From: Schistocephalus solidus
Lineage: Eukaryota; Platyhelminthes; Cestoda; Diphyllobothriidea; Diphyllobothriidae
Direction of reading: 5' to 3'
Assembly: GCA_017591395.1 (NCBI GenBank)
Contig: WEDG01000438.1
Coordinates: 154,742-218,741 of the forward strand
DNA length: 64,000 bases
The notes under the pieces were generated by a model. The model saw nothing but the letters and a program-made list of their open reading frames with translations. It did not search any database and was not told the DNA's origin. The translations under genes and the position numbers were made by a program. The stretch's first letter is position 1; every line of letters begins with the position of its first letter. This document shows positions 34,115 through 47,300 of this stretch, in pieces.

Positions 34115-34750
34115 CTGCAACCATGCGGTCCAACTCATCCATTTCCAAAGAGAAGGGATCTTCTGAGGCACCGGTACTGACACTATTCGAGATGACTGAT
34201 CCGTCGAACGTGGCCGTTATCTCCTTCATGGGTGGCGCGCTGTTGGGATGCTGGGGAAGGGCGCCGGTGTACCGGTGCTTGTCATCAGTATATGCGGCCG
34301 CGGACTGCTGATGGTCCGCACTTAAAGGCAGCAGCAGGTGGTGCCGGGGCGAGCCGGGTGCCGAGTGTAGTAGAGTCGAGGCAGACTGAACGCTCGCGAA
34401 CGCCCCACTCCTGACGTTATAGTCGCCCGGAGCGATGCAGCACGGTGTAGCGCCAGCAGCCGATGACGAAGGCTGGCGCGCGGGTGCAGAGGCGATGGAC
34501 ACTGTGTCCTCGCTCCGTGGTGGTTGCGGCACCGGAGAAATTTGACGCTGGTGGGCAGTGATTGAGCCGGCAGCAACAGCGGTAGAGGACTTTGCCGGCG
34601 CCACAGCGTTACCGCTGCTACAACTGCTCGTAGACATGGAGAACTTGCGCTGAGCGGCGTCAGCCAGTTGGTTCAGATTTGCGTACACCGGGGGTGGTAG
34701 AGACTGCTCTGGGTAGAGCATGGCGTTTGTTTCACCGTTCCTTGAGACCG
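34115..34750 (-). CDS. MTSS1: MTSS-type gene, exon 5 (Ser/Pro/Ala-rich tail)
   Basis: The acceptor cttgcccatttgacaatcag opens the exon at 34,750 with CG. The T left by exon 4 completes TCG, whereas the nearer acceptor at 34,708 would create TAG, so the upstream acceptor is preferred. The 211 codons read VSRNGETNAMLYPEQSLP, then PPVYANLNQLADAAQRKFSM, then long Ser/Ala/Gln-rich disorder, ending SLEMDELDRMVA. The donor cag followed by gtgagc leaves phase 1. The PPPVY motif is a likely WW or SH2-type docking site. Assignment to the MTSS gene rests on strand, order and phase continuity from exon 4 to exon 6. Confidence 0.7.
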
Positions 34751-34754
34751 CTGA

Positions 34755-35055
34755 TTGTCAAATGGGCAAGAAAACAAAGTTTGGAAGTGAAAGTCTAACC
34801 GAAAATATGTCATACGAGTACAGATAGAAGAGCATTGGGCAACGAAGGCCTGTGCGACGAATGTGCGTACGACCCCCCTAGCTAACACAATAGATGGGTA
34901 GGCAGGCATGCAATAGGGAACGCTGCCAAAAGGAGTAGGGTAATTTAAAGGACGGAAAAGGGTGGTAAGGCATTGGTAATGGACACAAACGTATATGCCA
35001 ACCGTTGTCGTTCAAGTGAGCTGTTTTTTTAGCACTGAATTAGACCGTAATACAC
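34755..35055. other. MTSS intron 4, exon-proximal part
   Basis: The acceptor-side sequence of exon 5 on the minus strand; no other feature is seen. Confidence 0.35.
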
Positions 35056-35057
35056 GC

Positions 35058-35155
35058 TTACCTACACTGCAACCTTAGTTTTAGCCCTAACCCTAATCTC
35101 ATTCATTCAGGGTTAGCATTCTTTGCCGGATTAATAGGGTCATACAAGCATTCGT
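35058..35155. repeat. Telomere-like MITE remnant, copy 2
   Basis: A short telomere-like block (tagccctaaccctaatctc) is followed by a right-end-like phrase (taatagggtcatacaagca). This fits a truncated member of the family seen at 0.9, 40.8, 44.2, 48.3 and 50.1 kb. Confidence 0.45.
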
Positions 35156-35159
35156 TGCC

Positions 35160-38100
35160 GAGCAGAGGAAAAGGCGGCTTGAAGTTGGTGTGCAGAAAGC
35201 AAAGGTTTTTGCTTAATGGAGAGTAAAGACGTTAAATGGTGCAGAGTAAACACCACGCAGTAGCTTGATGCTAAACCTGAAAATGACAGGGGGTATGCGC
35301 GAAAACAGCAATAGGAGGCACGCAGAATCGTAAAAGGGTTCGCCGATAACATTTTGGCAAAAGTTGCAAACAGTCAGTACTTTCTGCGCGGAGCAAAGAG
35401 GTGTCAGCTAGACGCGCTTTCAAACCGAATCAGGATTTTCAGTGGCCCTCACAGGCGTGCACAGCATGCACCGGCACGAGGGGGCGGGGGGGGAGGAAAG
35501 GGGGAAAAATGAGACTCGAACCGAAAACGGGACAGAGAAGGCAGGCCAGCAAAGAGTGCGAAAAGCGGTCGCAAGAGGAAATCAAAAGAAAGGCTGAAAG
35601 AAGAGCAACCTCATGAGCGGCTAGTTTCTACAAGGCGGATGACGCACTCCAGACATTGACGATGTAAAGGTAAAAGGATCAAATGTCCAGAGAGAGAGAG
35701 AGATGGCAGACAAATAAAAATTTGGGACAACTTTTGCCCTGGGTACAGAGGACACCGAGCCAGTTTATGGAAAAGACACATGAAAAACTCGATGTAATAA
35801 AAGACGAAAAAATGGAAGAGGGGATAATTAAAACATCTGCAAACCACAAATAACCCGGACATGGTTTTTCGATCAAACTGTCCATTTTTAGACACAATTC
35901 CACATAAATCACCGAAATTATTGCGTCCTCTCTGTTTAATGAGCCGCCATAGTCACACTTGGTACGATCACCCACATGCAAGCCAGGAACTGCCACCATA
36001 GTACTACCGGCATTGGTTATCTGCTATCTGCACCACCTATACTGGTACTAGAAACAGTGTACACTCGGGCGATTCCCGTCTGAAGGAATACTCGGTCCAT
36101 GCAAAGTCCTGTTAGTGAGTTTCAATGGATGAAAATGCAATGAAAATCGAAGAACAAGGAATAAAGCAGCTCCCAGCTCAGAAGTTGTAGCCTTATAAAA
36201 CTTAAATCTGCAATCGGAGCCCACCGCAATTTTCGTCAGAGGTGAGAACCGCGTAAGACGCTTTAGTCATGGCAAAAAATCAAACAGCAAAGTCTAGTAT
36301 CAACTTAGTGCTTTCAGTAACAAAAAGTCTATAAAAACAGGCACGAACACTATGCGTGAAGAAGGAGACCAAGAAATATCTCTGGAACCGTAATATGGGA
36401 CAGGAGCCAAGGAAGCAATAATATACAGTCGTTGAAACGTTGGTAACTCGTCATTTACATTGAACCTTCATCCCTGTCGCCGCCGAAGGCAATAAAGCTG
36501 CTCTAATAAACCTATTTGCGAAGGCATTCCTAACTGGGGCGGTGCAGTGAATTAATGAACGCGGTGTTTCAGGAATGATCGCAGTAAGCGTCGCAGTCGG
36601 CTGGATGTAGACTGCTGTTCATCGAGTAGCAGTTGGTAAATGCCTCGAGCATTCGGACACATCTGCGTGCATAGCCTTTAACTTTTGATCACATAGCTGT
36701 CCTCGTGTGCGTTCAGGCCGCTGCACTGTTCTCAGCTTTTCCTCCCGAAGGACAAAAGCCTCATTTTTTATCAGCCAACAGTGAATTTGGAATATGAGGT
36801 GGCATCAAGATGGCGGAAATAGCTCGTCAACACTAGCAACGTCGCACTGCTTTCCTGGGTAGTCGTTTATTAGCCTAGAAAAGTGCACGTTTGGGTGGCA
36901 GAGGTTCAGGAAAAAAACCAAGACAATAAATCAAGTTGCCCAACAAGCAGCAATTCTCCCTCGGCAGGGAGTCAGCGTCTGCTCTCCGTGGTAGACAGAG
37001 AACAGATAAAGCGCTTTCCTCCTTAGGGAGACAGAACTGACAAAAACAAGATCAGAGATAAGCGAAAAGGTGACTTTTAAGAAATAGGTGAGATGAAACG
37101 AGATGAGATTGCCGAATTTTATCCGCCTGACGTTTCGGGTTCTCACTCGAGCATTGGTTTAAACAAACCACACTGTTCAGGCGTACAGGAAATGTTGAGC
37201 TACACTTTCGGGAGAGCTGTTATAATGGCCTCGTTGGGGTGCTAGCCTCCCGCCTCCCAAATAAGCAAGATAAGCCGGGGGTGGAGGTGTCGTACCCTAT
37301 TTGTCTTGTCTGATTGAGTGTAAAGATCCAGTTGGGAAGCGTTTATTGAGGGGTGTGAGCTGGGTGAGCTCGGAAATTGAAGAAAACAACGGTCACAGTC
37401 AAAAATCAGTGCGGTCCCATTAACGCTAAAATAATTTAAGAAATGCAGAAATTTGATCCATTGAGAAGACCATAAGCGGTAGAAAAAGAAGACATGCTCG
37501 TGAAATTAGATTAGTAGGTTCACTTGACAGAACTATGAAAGGAAACCAAACTGGAGGAAGGCATTAAAAAAAGGCTTTCATGTCTCTTTTCTGTTCTTGA
37601 ACACCAAGAAAATAGTCATAATGAATTGCCTGGCTACTGGAGAGAAAAGTGGATAGGCAGAAACACATTACCGACAAAGACAAGGGAGACGGGAACGGCT
37701 ATTCCTGGCTTCTGTGCACGATCTAAGTGTCAATATATTATGCTCAATAGCCTGCAAAAGGATGCTCATGAAACGCCAATCCAGTTGTGTAGATACTGGG
37801 ATATAAATGAGCGTTTTAGAAGAGTCGTAGCAACCGTTAAAAAGTGTGTAATGTTTCAGAATGACAACAGGTACTACCGCGACCACAGTTAAAGTTTTAT
37901 GGGTTCGATAAAGCATGGCGAGTTCTGAGGCTCGGAACATCGCTAACATAGGCGGTGGTTATCGCGAGGTAGAGAGGGATTTTGAACTGACGGATTCGGT
38001 CTCTGTTACAGTAAAGAGCAATGTAGGATTTAGAATAAAGCACGGGGACTTGCTAGATCGGAGGCGTGATAAAAACGTTAGCAGTCTTCTTGTAGCGGTT

Positions 38101-40785
38101 AAAAAAATCCCTCAGCTAGTACATATTTTAGTCGAAATTGTTTTCCAACATCCGATCTCCATTTTTTTATGCATAAGAACCGAAAATGCATGATAGCCGT
38201 GGGCGAGTGACAAGACAAATGTCGAGAACATTGCGGCCTTTTCGCTAAGTAAGAAATCGATGTTTAAAACATATTCCGCCAGTAGCATTGATAAGAGGAA
38301 ATAAATGACGTCCTTATACCATCTGAGAATCAGTAACATTGTCCTGAAACTGTCCCCTTCCTTATGGTGAGATCTGTTAAGGACAGGATGTTTCTTGTTT
38401 CCGTCATGGATGCAGTTTTAACATTGTGTTCACGTAAGACCCAACTAGTCTGCCAAATTAATTCGTTGGGGAGCCCAGCACTTAAGCTTTAGGGCCTGAC
38501 GATATCGTCAAAGTAGTCGATCTTAGTGAGTTGGCAGCCATTTTAAATTTTAATGTCTTCGGGACGACCTAAATCTTTTCATATAGCCCAGGGCAGGTAA
38601 AGAGGGAAGCTATTGTCTTTTTTTCAGATACCGAGACGAACTTCCAGCCAACAACGCCAGCGCGAAGAACGCAAAAGTAGACCTTGGTATATGCATGGAG
38701 TGTAACCGGAAGACCACCAAAATCAAGTATTCGCCATGAGGGGCGAGCGATGAACGAAAACAAGCGGAGCCTTGCTCATACACAAAATTCGTCCAATCTG
38801 TTAAATACTTTCGTTTGAATTGCTAAAGTAAGTAACAGAACGAAGTAGGAAGGCACAAACGCGGCAGATGAAAATTCATTATGCAGGTCAGAATTGGTCT
38901 ATCCTGTCTATTGGGACTTTACCAAAAGGGAAGACGGAAGAAACTTACTGGCTTGGTATTTTTTTGTTCGGGGTGTGCTTTTTTAAGCATTAGTCACACA
39001 AATAGCCGACAGATTTTGATGGGCGACCAAATGCGTGTCCAGTTTTTCAAGAGACTGAAAGACTCGACCCCTTCACCCTCGCCAAGACGTGACGTGGGGG
39101 AAAATAGTGCAGGACCAGGATCGAGACAAAACCGTCACACAAACATGGCTAGTCAGCAAACAGAGCCGAAAACGTGCCCCACCGCCACCAGCCCTAAAAA
39201 AGTGTCCAGCGTGACTCATGACCCAGATAGCAGCTGCAGCAGCAGTAGCAGATAAGCGGCCGATGCACAGACAGTACGCTCGCACTTACGAGAGAGAGAG
39301 AGAGAGAGAGGGCTAGAACAGTGAAAAACCTAATGATTATCTTAGGGGACAAAATTGAGATTTTGAAAGGTGCCCGAGGCTGTGCCCATAAACAAACAGG
39401 CGGATAGGGCACCAACTAATTCATTCGGTCAGCACAAATTCAGGTTTACATTGATAAGGAAAGTGTCGGCCTCCTGTACAACAGGCAAAATAACGGAATA
39501 AAATTAGAAAGCAAGTTTCCGTTTCAAAATTCTATCAATCACCTTAAAGCAGATGCATGATAAGCTGAATTGATTGCTGCTATTGGCTTGAAGTCGTGAA
39601 CCAAATCTTGAATCAATATGAAAATTGTGTGTACTGGAAACTTATGAGGCTTATCACGGCCTATCAAGCCATAAAAGTACTGAAAGCATCCATCCACTGC
39701 ACATTGCTGCCTGTAGACCTTCAGAATATTAGCAGAAGTTTGTTTAAAGCAATACTTCCAAACTGGATGACACATGCCAATCTAAAGAAGGATTAAGTCA
39801 ATAAAGTGAGGACTCCGCTTTATCGCTTATTATCAACGTCATCAGAACCAATAACGGATCCGTTACGGGCACTGTTAACATCCTTTACAACGTGGTTTTT
39901 GATATCCTCTGGAATTTAAACCACGAAGTGAAAAAAATTCAGCACCTTTAGGCAATATGCTCTGGAAATTGCGCATAGAGTAAGCAATGTCCATCCCCCT
40001 TTTCCTCCTCTTTAGCTACATGAAAAACTTCAATTCCTTGTTCAGCTAACACAAAACAGTATGGAATTATAGTAGGCCTTGGGTTGTCGCATCCATTCCT
40101 GTAGTATCATGCAACATCAAGAAAGGGAGCTGCCCTCCGGAATTCCAGTCTAGTTGGCTCTTGTTGCAGATTTTACCGATTTGCCACTATTTCATTTTCT
40201 TCGTCTGATAGATCAAAAGACGATGAGATATTATTCGAAAATTCCCATTTGCGGCACTTGGCTACAGCACCGACAAGGTCTTATTCTACAGGTTATTTTT
40301 TTCCTAGCAGTAAGAGTTAGGAGGAATACTCAACGCGAGCTCTGTTCATTTGCAACGCCTCAACCAAATTTATAAGAGCATTTAGAGATGAAGTAGCCAG
40401 GATCGTCCAGCTTTCCACGCAGTTTAGGGTGCAATACTTTCGGAAACTATCTGAAATTGGACAGGCTATCCGTTCACGCATTTGTCAATCGAATATAGGG
40501 TATTGGCCATCTTCTTGGCCAAATAACGGGCTGGATTCGTTTCCAAAGCTGCGTGCGAAGGATATGTGTCCATGACATTCGTACAAACGGCTAATACCAT
40601 TCGATTCTTTAGCTTCCTTTTTCTCCTGATCGTCTGTGCATTTTCATTCGACGAGATCAATATATAGCAAGAAAGAGCTCTGAAAAGCAAACCAGTTTCA
40701 ACTGTATTATAGACTTCTTCGGGTTAATATTTAGAAAGGATCTCGCTGAATTGTTTAATGCCTCCAAAACACTGATTATTCTGTC
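35160..40785. other. MTSS intron 4, long stretch without supported genes
   Basis: It contains a short (GA)n near 35,692 and a (GA)n of 22 bases at 39,290-39,311. A copy of a dispersed core lies at 37,668-37,720 (ttaccgacaaagacaaggga). Plus frames at 38,881-39,255 (Ser-rich end SSCSSSSR) and 35,401-35,616 are low complexity without splice or homology support. No other repeats are recognised. Confidence 0.35.
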
Positions 40786-40794
40786 TGCCTCTCG

Positions 40795-41025
40795 GAAGGA
40801 CATGGGAACAGGAACGACCCGAACTAAAAGTGGCTTTGCGCTAAATTCGGAGCCAACCGGGGTTAGGGTTTTGGGTATGTTTGGTTGGGTTAGGGTCACG
40901 ATTAGGGTCACGGTTGGGATTTGGGTTAGGGCTAGAACACAGGAATATTTAAGCTTCCTGGAAGTTAGCGCAAGACCGGATTTATAACGTCAGGGGGGGG
41001 GGGTCGTATTTCCGACCCAACTCCT
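40795..41025. mobile_element. MITE with telomere-like core, copy 3
   Basis: The G-rich strand is on plus: several exact TTAGGG units lie between about 40,861 and 40,932 (gggttagggttttgggtatg, gggttagggtcacgattagg). The flanks carry family phrases: gggaacaggaacgacccgaa with gtggctttgcgctaaattc on the left, and cttcctggaagttagcgcaa on the right. Orientation is opposite to copy 1. Confidence 0.65.
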
Positions 41026-41479
41026 TTCCGAAATGCATTTACTGCCTTCAAGTCTTTTCTGGAGCTGAACTACCTGAACTATTTCCAGCTGGATGCAACT
41101 GCATATTCGATCCTCCACAATAAGAACCACTGGTTCCGAGTATTTAATTAATGTTGCTTTTAGAAGTAGCCTGGTTCTTTGGAAGACAGTCTCTCTACGC
41201 TTAGGAAGCCTACCACTTATCTCTCATCGGAAACATTCTGACGAAGAGTGACTAGTAAGCGGTGTGAGTATGGTTTCTGAAGCCTGTGAACAACCTGTAA
41301 CTGACAGCAGAGGTTCAGGCACCTTCCCACAACTTAGCGAAACGTTTTTTTTTACTTTTTTAAAAGTTTGAAGTGTGACAGTCGGCGTTGGAGGGGGAGG
41401 GAGAAACAGATATATGTACGCACTTTCGACTACGACTGTGGTTACGAGAGGGCCTCTAGCTGCATGCGTGACTGAATGT

Positions 41480-41900
41480 TTACATTAAATAATGGATTGG
41501 CAGTATGAGGACCCGTATCTTGTCCAGTCGCTCAATTCCAACGGACAGCGGCTCCTTGTGCTCTAATAACCGTGCATTCTCTCTTCCTCGGTGAAACAAG
41601 AGACGGCAGATGAACAATGCCGAAAAAGACAATGGAAACTGGAATGACCAGTTCTGGCACATTAGCCGTTATCAGCCAGTCATATCCAACCCAGATGATG
41701 CCTCACCCGAGGCTCGAACCCGCAACCTGTTGCTCAGATGTCCAACTCTAGCCATTGAGTATTGTTCATCTACCTTTGCTAATACTACTACTATTAGCGG
41801 CTGTGCGGCTGCTGGTAGGACTCGGGAGTGAGCCTCATGGCAGATTGGAACGAATGAGTTCCGTTAGCGATCGGTGAGCGTTCAGCAACGAAGCGGCGAC
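41480..41900 (-). repeat. tRNA-derived SINE with flanking repeat block
   Basis: The minus strand carries A box tggctagagttgg (near 41,757) and B box gggttcgagcc (near 41,713). The body runs down to about 41,610 (cagttctggc... side) and a minus frame lies beyond. The adjoining plus block 41,770-41,900 is shared with 2130-2240. The spacing of the boxes is tRNA-like but the arms do not fold into a tRNA. Confidence 0.6.
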
Positions 41901-41964
41901 AGTTGAGAAAATAATTCATCCATCGAAAATGGTGATGACTCGCGATATCCTGAGGGGGTGCAGT

Positions 41965-42675
41965 CGTGAAGGTGTAGACGCGACCACTGGGACAAGAACT
42001 TTATTCGCCGGACCTGTCGGTTTCCAGCTCAAACCCAGCATCAGAGACAACAGCAAATAGGGTAATTCGCACGCAGGGCATTACAATACTTATAGGGTGC
42101 AGTCACTATGCTACCGCCTACCTATGACAATTAACTCCTGCCCCTTCATTGAGAATGGTTACTCTATGCTGCGATAGTTGATTTACTGCCAGCCGAACTT
42201 CTCGCGAAGTGACAATCGCGTGAGCCGCGAGTTGTTTGAGTCACGGCTCACGGGCCGCAGTCTATCATCAAGTGTAATGAGCTCCCCAAACCATATTCAG
42301 TGCTCAGACTTAGTAATTAGCCATTCGGGGAGGGCGCAGGCGAACTCTGTTCCCAACGCCAGTGTTGGCGAGCCAGGTGGCCGGGCAATCCTCACGCCAA
42401 CACCTAACGCGCGTGATGACATTTGAGCGACTAACGTCTGAAGTGCCGGCATCAAACCATTATCGCACCAGAGGGCAACCAGTTTCGAGGACGGGGGAGC
42501 CGTTAATTGGCACGGGTATGCGGTAGCATAGCGACTGCATCCTATAAATATTGCAACTCCCCGTGAATGAAGTACCCATATTTTATACTGTCTAGGACGA
42601 TGAGTTCAAGCGTGAATCCGAAACGTCAGGCGAATAAAGGTGTTATCCCAGCGATCGTGTCTACTTCTCGTCCTT
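41965..42675 (+). mobile_element. Penelope-like element with inverted terminal arms, copy 3
   Basis: The left arm (about 41,968-42,150) contains agggtgcagtcactatgcta and the right arm (42,490-42,673) contains its inverse tagcatagcgactgcatcct. The arms are about 180 bp and diverged. Between them a plus frame gives SDNRVSRELFESRLTG, the end of the GIY-YIG domain seen in copy 1, followed by a tail with GGRAI. The copy is internally deleted (no reverse transcriptase, no GIY-YIG start). It lies between MTSS exons 5 and 4. Confidence 0.65.
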
Positions 42676-42679
42676 AAGG

Positions 42680-43280
42680 GGGCTCAAAGGTGATTTGTAT
42701 AATATATACCACAGACCCGCTTCTATGGCCCGTTCTGTTCCATTGGAGAGAGCTCAGGAGAAAGGAAGGAAGGAGGGCGAGTTGAGATTCACTTTCGACA
42801 CAAATGCTTAGATTGTAATGACCATGTTTCGCTTATTTGCGGTAGTGATCTAGTTTCAGGTAATACCTGCCTGATCAAGTTGGAGAGAGAAAGAAATAAA
42901 AACTTTTAAACTTGAGCTCTGCGACAGAAAAAACAGGAAAGCAAGACTCTATTCTGTTATTTAGTCAGATCGGTAGACAAACTCTGACATGAGTTTGGGC
43001 ACTGAGCTATCTCGGCAATGGTATCCTGCGTGATTCGGTACTGCCTGTGCCGGGTTCTCACGCGGAAGTGACGCGTGAGGGGACCTTATTAATGGCATTT
43101 TGAGAGACTAGAAAAGGGAATACATCCTAAGATTCAATAAACTAAACTCTGTCGCAGCCCACACCGCACGCCCATCCCCCCTCCTTTTGATCATTTCTAT
43201 AAATCCGAAATGAATTATCGTACAATCCAAGCGTCACCTGTCAGGAAGAGAATGGATAAGAGAGATAATTTGTGTGACTC
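42680..43280. other. MTSS intron 4, donor-proximal part
   Basis: No feature beyond the splice donor of exon 4 at its right end. Confidence 0.35.
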
Positions 43281-43282
43281 AC

Positions 43283-43889
43283 ATCGTCGCTCGGTTGTGA
43301 GGACGGAGATGGGGGTTCTTTTCGGACCTGCTAAGGCGCGATCGTAGGTGGAGCTGATGGTGTGCCGGCCAGACTTGAGCGAACCAGTTGCCGAGAGGTG
43401 ACCCGAGACAGTTGCTGCAGTTACATTCTCTGACGTGACATCGCCCTCTGAGTCGGCGGTTGCTTCGCCCTCAGTACCATAACCTTCATTCTCTTCATCG
43501 TCACCCTCTTCCTCAGTGGCCCCTTCCTCCTCCCCCTCCTCCTCCTCAGCCTCATCATTGCTGCGTAACGGTGCGGGTAGCTGTAGAGTGGTAGTGCTGT
43601 ACCGGTGGAGGGTAGAACATGCGGTGTTGGTGCAGCAGCTCTCCAAGGACTCGTTGTGCATACTCGCCGCAGTTAGAGGGTCCCGGAAGAGGGTAGAATT
43701 GGTACTCGAGGTGGCGGGGTCAGCTGAGGATGGGCAGAGCATGGTGTGGGCACGACCTGAATCTGAGACGGAGACTGGGGTACCAGTATTAGGACGACGT
43801 AGTATGACTGCTGCCGCACCCCCATCTGTGTTCAGGACACTTTGGTGTATAAACTGACGGTCAACGGATGCCGAACGGAGGTTGTTGCC
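43283..43889 (-). CDS. MTSS1: MTSS-type gene, exon 4 (acidic, Ser/Thr-rich tail)
   Basis: The acceptor ttttcccgtctgtttccag opens the exon at 43,889 in phase 0, and cgat followed by gtgagt closes it at 43,283 in phase 1. The 202 codons read GNNLRSASVDRQFIHQSVLN, then AAAVILRRPNTGTPVSVSDS. A strongly acidic block follows, with EAEEEEGEEEGATEEEGDDE near residues 114-133, and the exon ends AGPKRTPISVLTTERRC/S. The exit phase joins exon 5 cleanly. The entry phase does not match exon 3 in that exon's main frame (see exon 3). No domain; probably a disordered regulatory tail. Confidence 0.7.
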
Positions 43890-43894
43890 CTGGA

Positions 43895-44180
43895 AACAGA
43901 CGGGAAAATGAGTAGGATAGCTTTCCAACTAATTTGGAGGAGCCAGGAATCTACGTACTAGGGGTTTCAAGTTGGGGATTATAACGAGAAAAGGTCCCCA
44001 AGCAGTTTTAAAATTGCTAATTTTGAACGAAGAAGGTAAATAGACTTTCTATTGATTACCACCTGTCTACAATTCATTACAGCGTTTTATATGTTCGCAT
44101 TCTTGCAAGAATCTTTATAGTTAAACAGTCACATGCTGGGTATAACTTTAAATACTTCGTTGATTTTTTAGTCAGAATCA
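43895..44180. other. MTSS intron 3, acceptor-proximal part
   Basis: No feature besides the exon 4 acceptor. Confidence 0.35.
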
Positions 44181-44182
44181 CT

Positions 44183-44390
44183 TAGATGCACCTGCCCGGG
44201 CCTTGCATTAAACCCCAGAACGGGTAAACCTTTCCATATCGCAACCCCAAATCCTAACCTCAGATCTAATTTGAACCCTGTCTCCAATCTTAACGTAAAC
44301 CCTAATTTCCCTGTGTTGTAACGGTTCCTGTTCTCTTATTCTGCCTAGAGGGGGCACCTATACTCCAAGCATATCTTATGACATGACGCA
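44183..44390. mobile_element. MITE with telomere-like core, copy 4
   Basis: A C-rich core (aaccccaaatcctaacctca, aacgtaaaccctaatttccc) is followed by the family right arm gtaacggttcctgttctctt, and then ggcacctatactccaagcat. The left arm is short and diverged (gatgcacctgcccgggcctt). It lies in the MTSS intron between exons 4 and 3. Confidence 0.6.
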
Positions 44391-44394
44391 CAAT

Positions 44395-47300
44395 CAAGAG
44401 GTTGACTGGCTGGACGGAAGCAATTTAGAATACGTCCATTATGTTGTGACGAGTCTCCGCCGTCAGACAGAAGACAGGTCGATGCTACAGCTAGTTATTA
44501 CGCAGAAACACCAAAAATGCAACGCCCCTAGAGAAAACCGTGTTGGGTCGACTAGAAACCACTGGCAGCGTTAGGAGACAGGAGCAGTTGCCTTGGACAT
44601 CCATACGCATGAACCCAGACTCCGCTTTCTACTACAACACGCACATGTCCATATCGAGATTTAAACACAAAACGAAGTTAAGTTTCGTCGAGGCAGATCG
44701 ACCTCTAAAATATTAGGGCTGGTGGAGTAAACTTGCACCGGACAACAGGGTGGACATAAACGTCAAACGGCGACTCTAACCGGTAGGTTTAGTGCAGCGC
44801 CGGCAACAGCGAATGGCAATCTCACATATGCCAGGTTGTACTGCGAAAATAAAAAAAGAACGGAAATGGGCGTCCAGCGTGCACCTGACGTAAACGATCT
44901 TCACCATCGAGTGTGCGTATACCTTGGTTGGAAAAAATGGTACTAAGCCAATGGCACCAAAGGAGGTGTATAAAAAAGGGGGAAGCCCGAGCAAAAATCT
45001 GTACAAACGTGCGTAAGGATGCAAACGACCCACTCGGTAACCACAAATCAAGGACTACGGCGTGCCAGAATTGCTGCCAGAGTCTTTCTAGTTGCGTAAA
45101 TCTGAAAACTATGGAAAGTGCATTAAATTGCAAACCTAATGAAATGCAGAGCTTAGTAATTTAAGGTGGGTGAATTAAGGAGAAGTTTGTTGTTCCGTCT
45201 GAAACGCAAACCTACACGGAAACCATACTCTCCAGGGATGGCAAGAACACCGCTACAGAGGAAGGGGTGAGAGCAGCGTCAGGTTCCAGGTTGAGGGTGC
45301 CAACTAACTGCGTAAAACAGCCCTACCTCTGTCGCAATTACCACCAGTCCAGGACAGTAACTGAAATAGTAGCATAAGGAAGCTGTCATCCGCGGAGCTA
45401 AAGGACAGAAAATTATGAAATGTAGAATGCGAGATTAAGGAGACCGGGGTCGGAATATAAACTGACTGAAAATACCCATGGCCGACGAGGCATACTCACC
45501 AGTCTCAAACGCATGTAGCAGTGCTTATCATGCCTCAGCGCCGCAACCAACGTTAGGTGACTCGACCCGGTCCTTTACCATCCGTCTTTATTCTCATCAC
45601 AAGCAAGCTTTGCAAACTCTGTTCAAAGTTGCGAAGCTCCAAAAGAGACTATGCGAATCTATATGGTAATTAATCAATCCCATTCGTGAGATAGGCAATG
45701 ATCAAAACCTACGTCAGTGAAGCAGAATGTCGGGGTTTTATACACGATTTTCTCAAAGCAGGTATGGACTGGAATAAATCATCCGGAGGGGGGCTTTAGG
45801 GTAGGGGAATCGCTTCGATAAGATATCATCAACACTACCATAACCCCCTACTACGCCTCACCGCTGTCGTTAGATAGGAATCGCAGCGGTGATGCTGCAT
45901 ATCTCACCCCGCCATCTGCCGAGCAAAGCAGAAAAACAGATGGAATATTTACCTGGTTTATAAGGAGCAGAAATTCAAGTAATAATTTGGGAAGCTATTA
46001 CTAGGAAGGCTAAGAGGCCAAAAATCAACAATGAGCATCAATTTATCGGAGGAATAAAGGAGATTCGTGTGTGATCCCGATAAGGGTGGGGAAAGCTTGC
46101 GCAGCATCAAGTCTACTATTTTTTCCTTCCATACCGACAATACCTCTATGGTAGCATGGATGAGAGTTGAGTACCACGTGGGGCCATTCGTTACGACCGA
46201 CCATCTCCTCCACGAGACTACTCCCCCTCTATACGCATGATGAGTAGAGTCACGTAAGGAATGCAATATGCGTTGCAGCCTCAACGTCTGAAGGGCGTGC
46301 GTTTCGGATATTTCTTGGTCGCACAGGTCGACGGAGTCAAAAGAGGCGGCGGTGCAAGGGCAAGGAAGCACAAATGAGCGTATTCTAGAAGCGAAACCCT
46401 TAGGGTCAAATTTGATCAACTAATTTTTGCCCGTACGAGGCTAAGAAAAACACACACACACACATAGTTCTAACAACCATGAGGTAAAGGGATAGCAAGC
46501 AGCACCGGAATAAGAGAACAGTTTACCCTCATCCTGCTTACCCCTGCTTGTAAGTAGAGCCCACGAAGTCGCCTTGAAGTCATTTGAAAGTTATTATTTA
46601 CTTAAAGTGGTATCACTTTACTAACACAGGATACAAGTCACCCGAAAGTAAGTACCCCATTTCCTGTCCCTTGCCTAGGTAGAGAACATTATCAGGGCAA
46701 ACATAGTGGTGAAAGGTTTTCAGTTTATAAAACCGCCATAAAACTAACCGGAACAGGAACTAGAAACGCGGAAATCCCCGTGTAGTAAGCTTCAGGTAAA
46801 AAGAATCGGTGCACCTACTTGCAAGCCTTAGTAGTTACAGGGCGACACCCAGATAAATGGTTTTTGTCCAATCTGTGAATCAATCTGAGGCATCACGCTA
46901 TGGAACTACCGTGTACGAGTTGGCAAAGGTCCCATGGAACCATCGGTGGGGTGAACGCGAAATGTTGGTGGGGCATAGCAGGTGCATTGGGGGGAAGTTT
47001 GCTACTACAGCTCGAGGTGGCGCAAAATATTCATGCTAAAGGGTGAGAGATCGAAGAGCGAGAGCGGTAAAGACCAATGCTGATGCCGGTCGCAGTTATC
47101 GCCCCCGCCGGCAACGACGCAGGGCCACAGAATCGTCAGCAGTGCAAATTAGTCATTGCAAGAATGGCACGGGAACTGGACGGGAATATAAGGCCAGACA
47201 AATGAGGGGTGGGACTTGTGGCGACTCGTGCGTGCGGCAGAGGTGGCGCCACGCAGCCTGAGACGAAGGGGACGGTGGATCGGACAAGCCATAAGAGATG

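Noticed and set aside
34115..34708. Exon 5 starting at the nearer acceptor (AG at 34,710-34,709)
   Set aside because: Joining it to exon 4 creates TAG; the acceptor at 34,751 gives TCG and an open frame.
40860..40935. True telomere or chromosome end
   Set aside because: TTAGGG units are few, irregular and enclosed by family-specific arms; similar blocks occur at five other internal sites.
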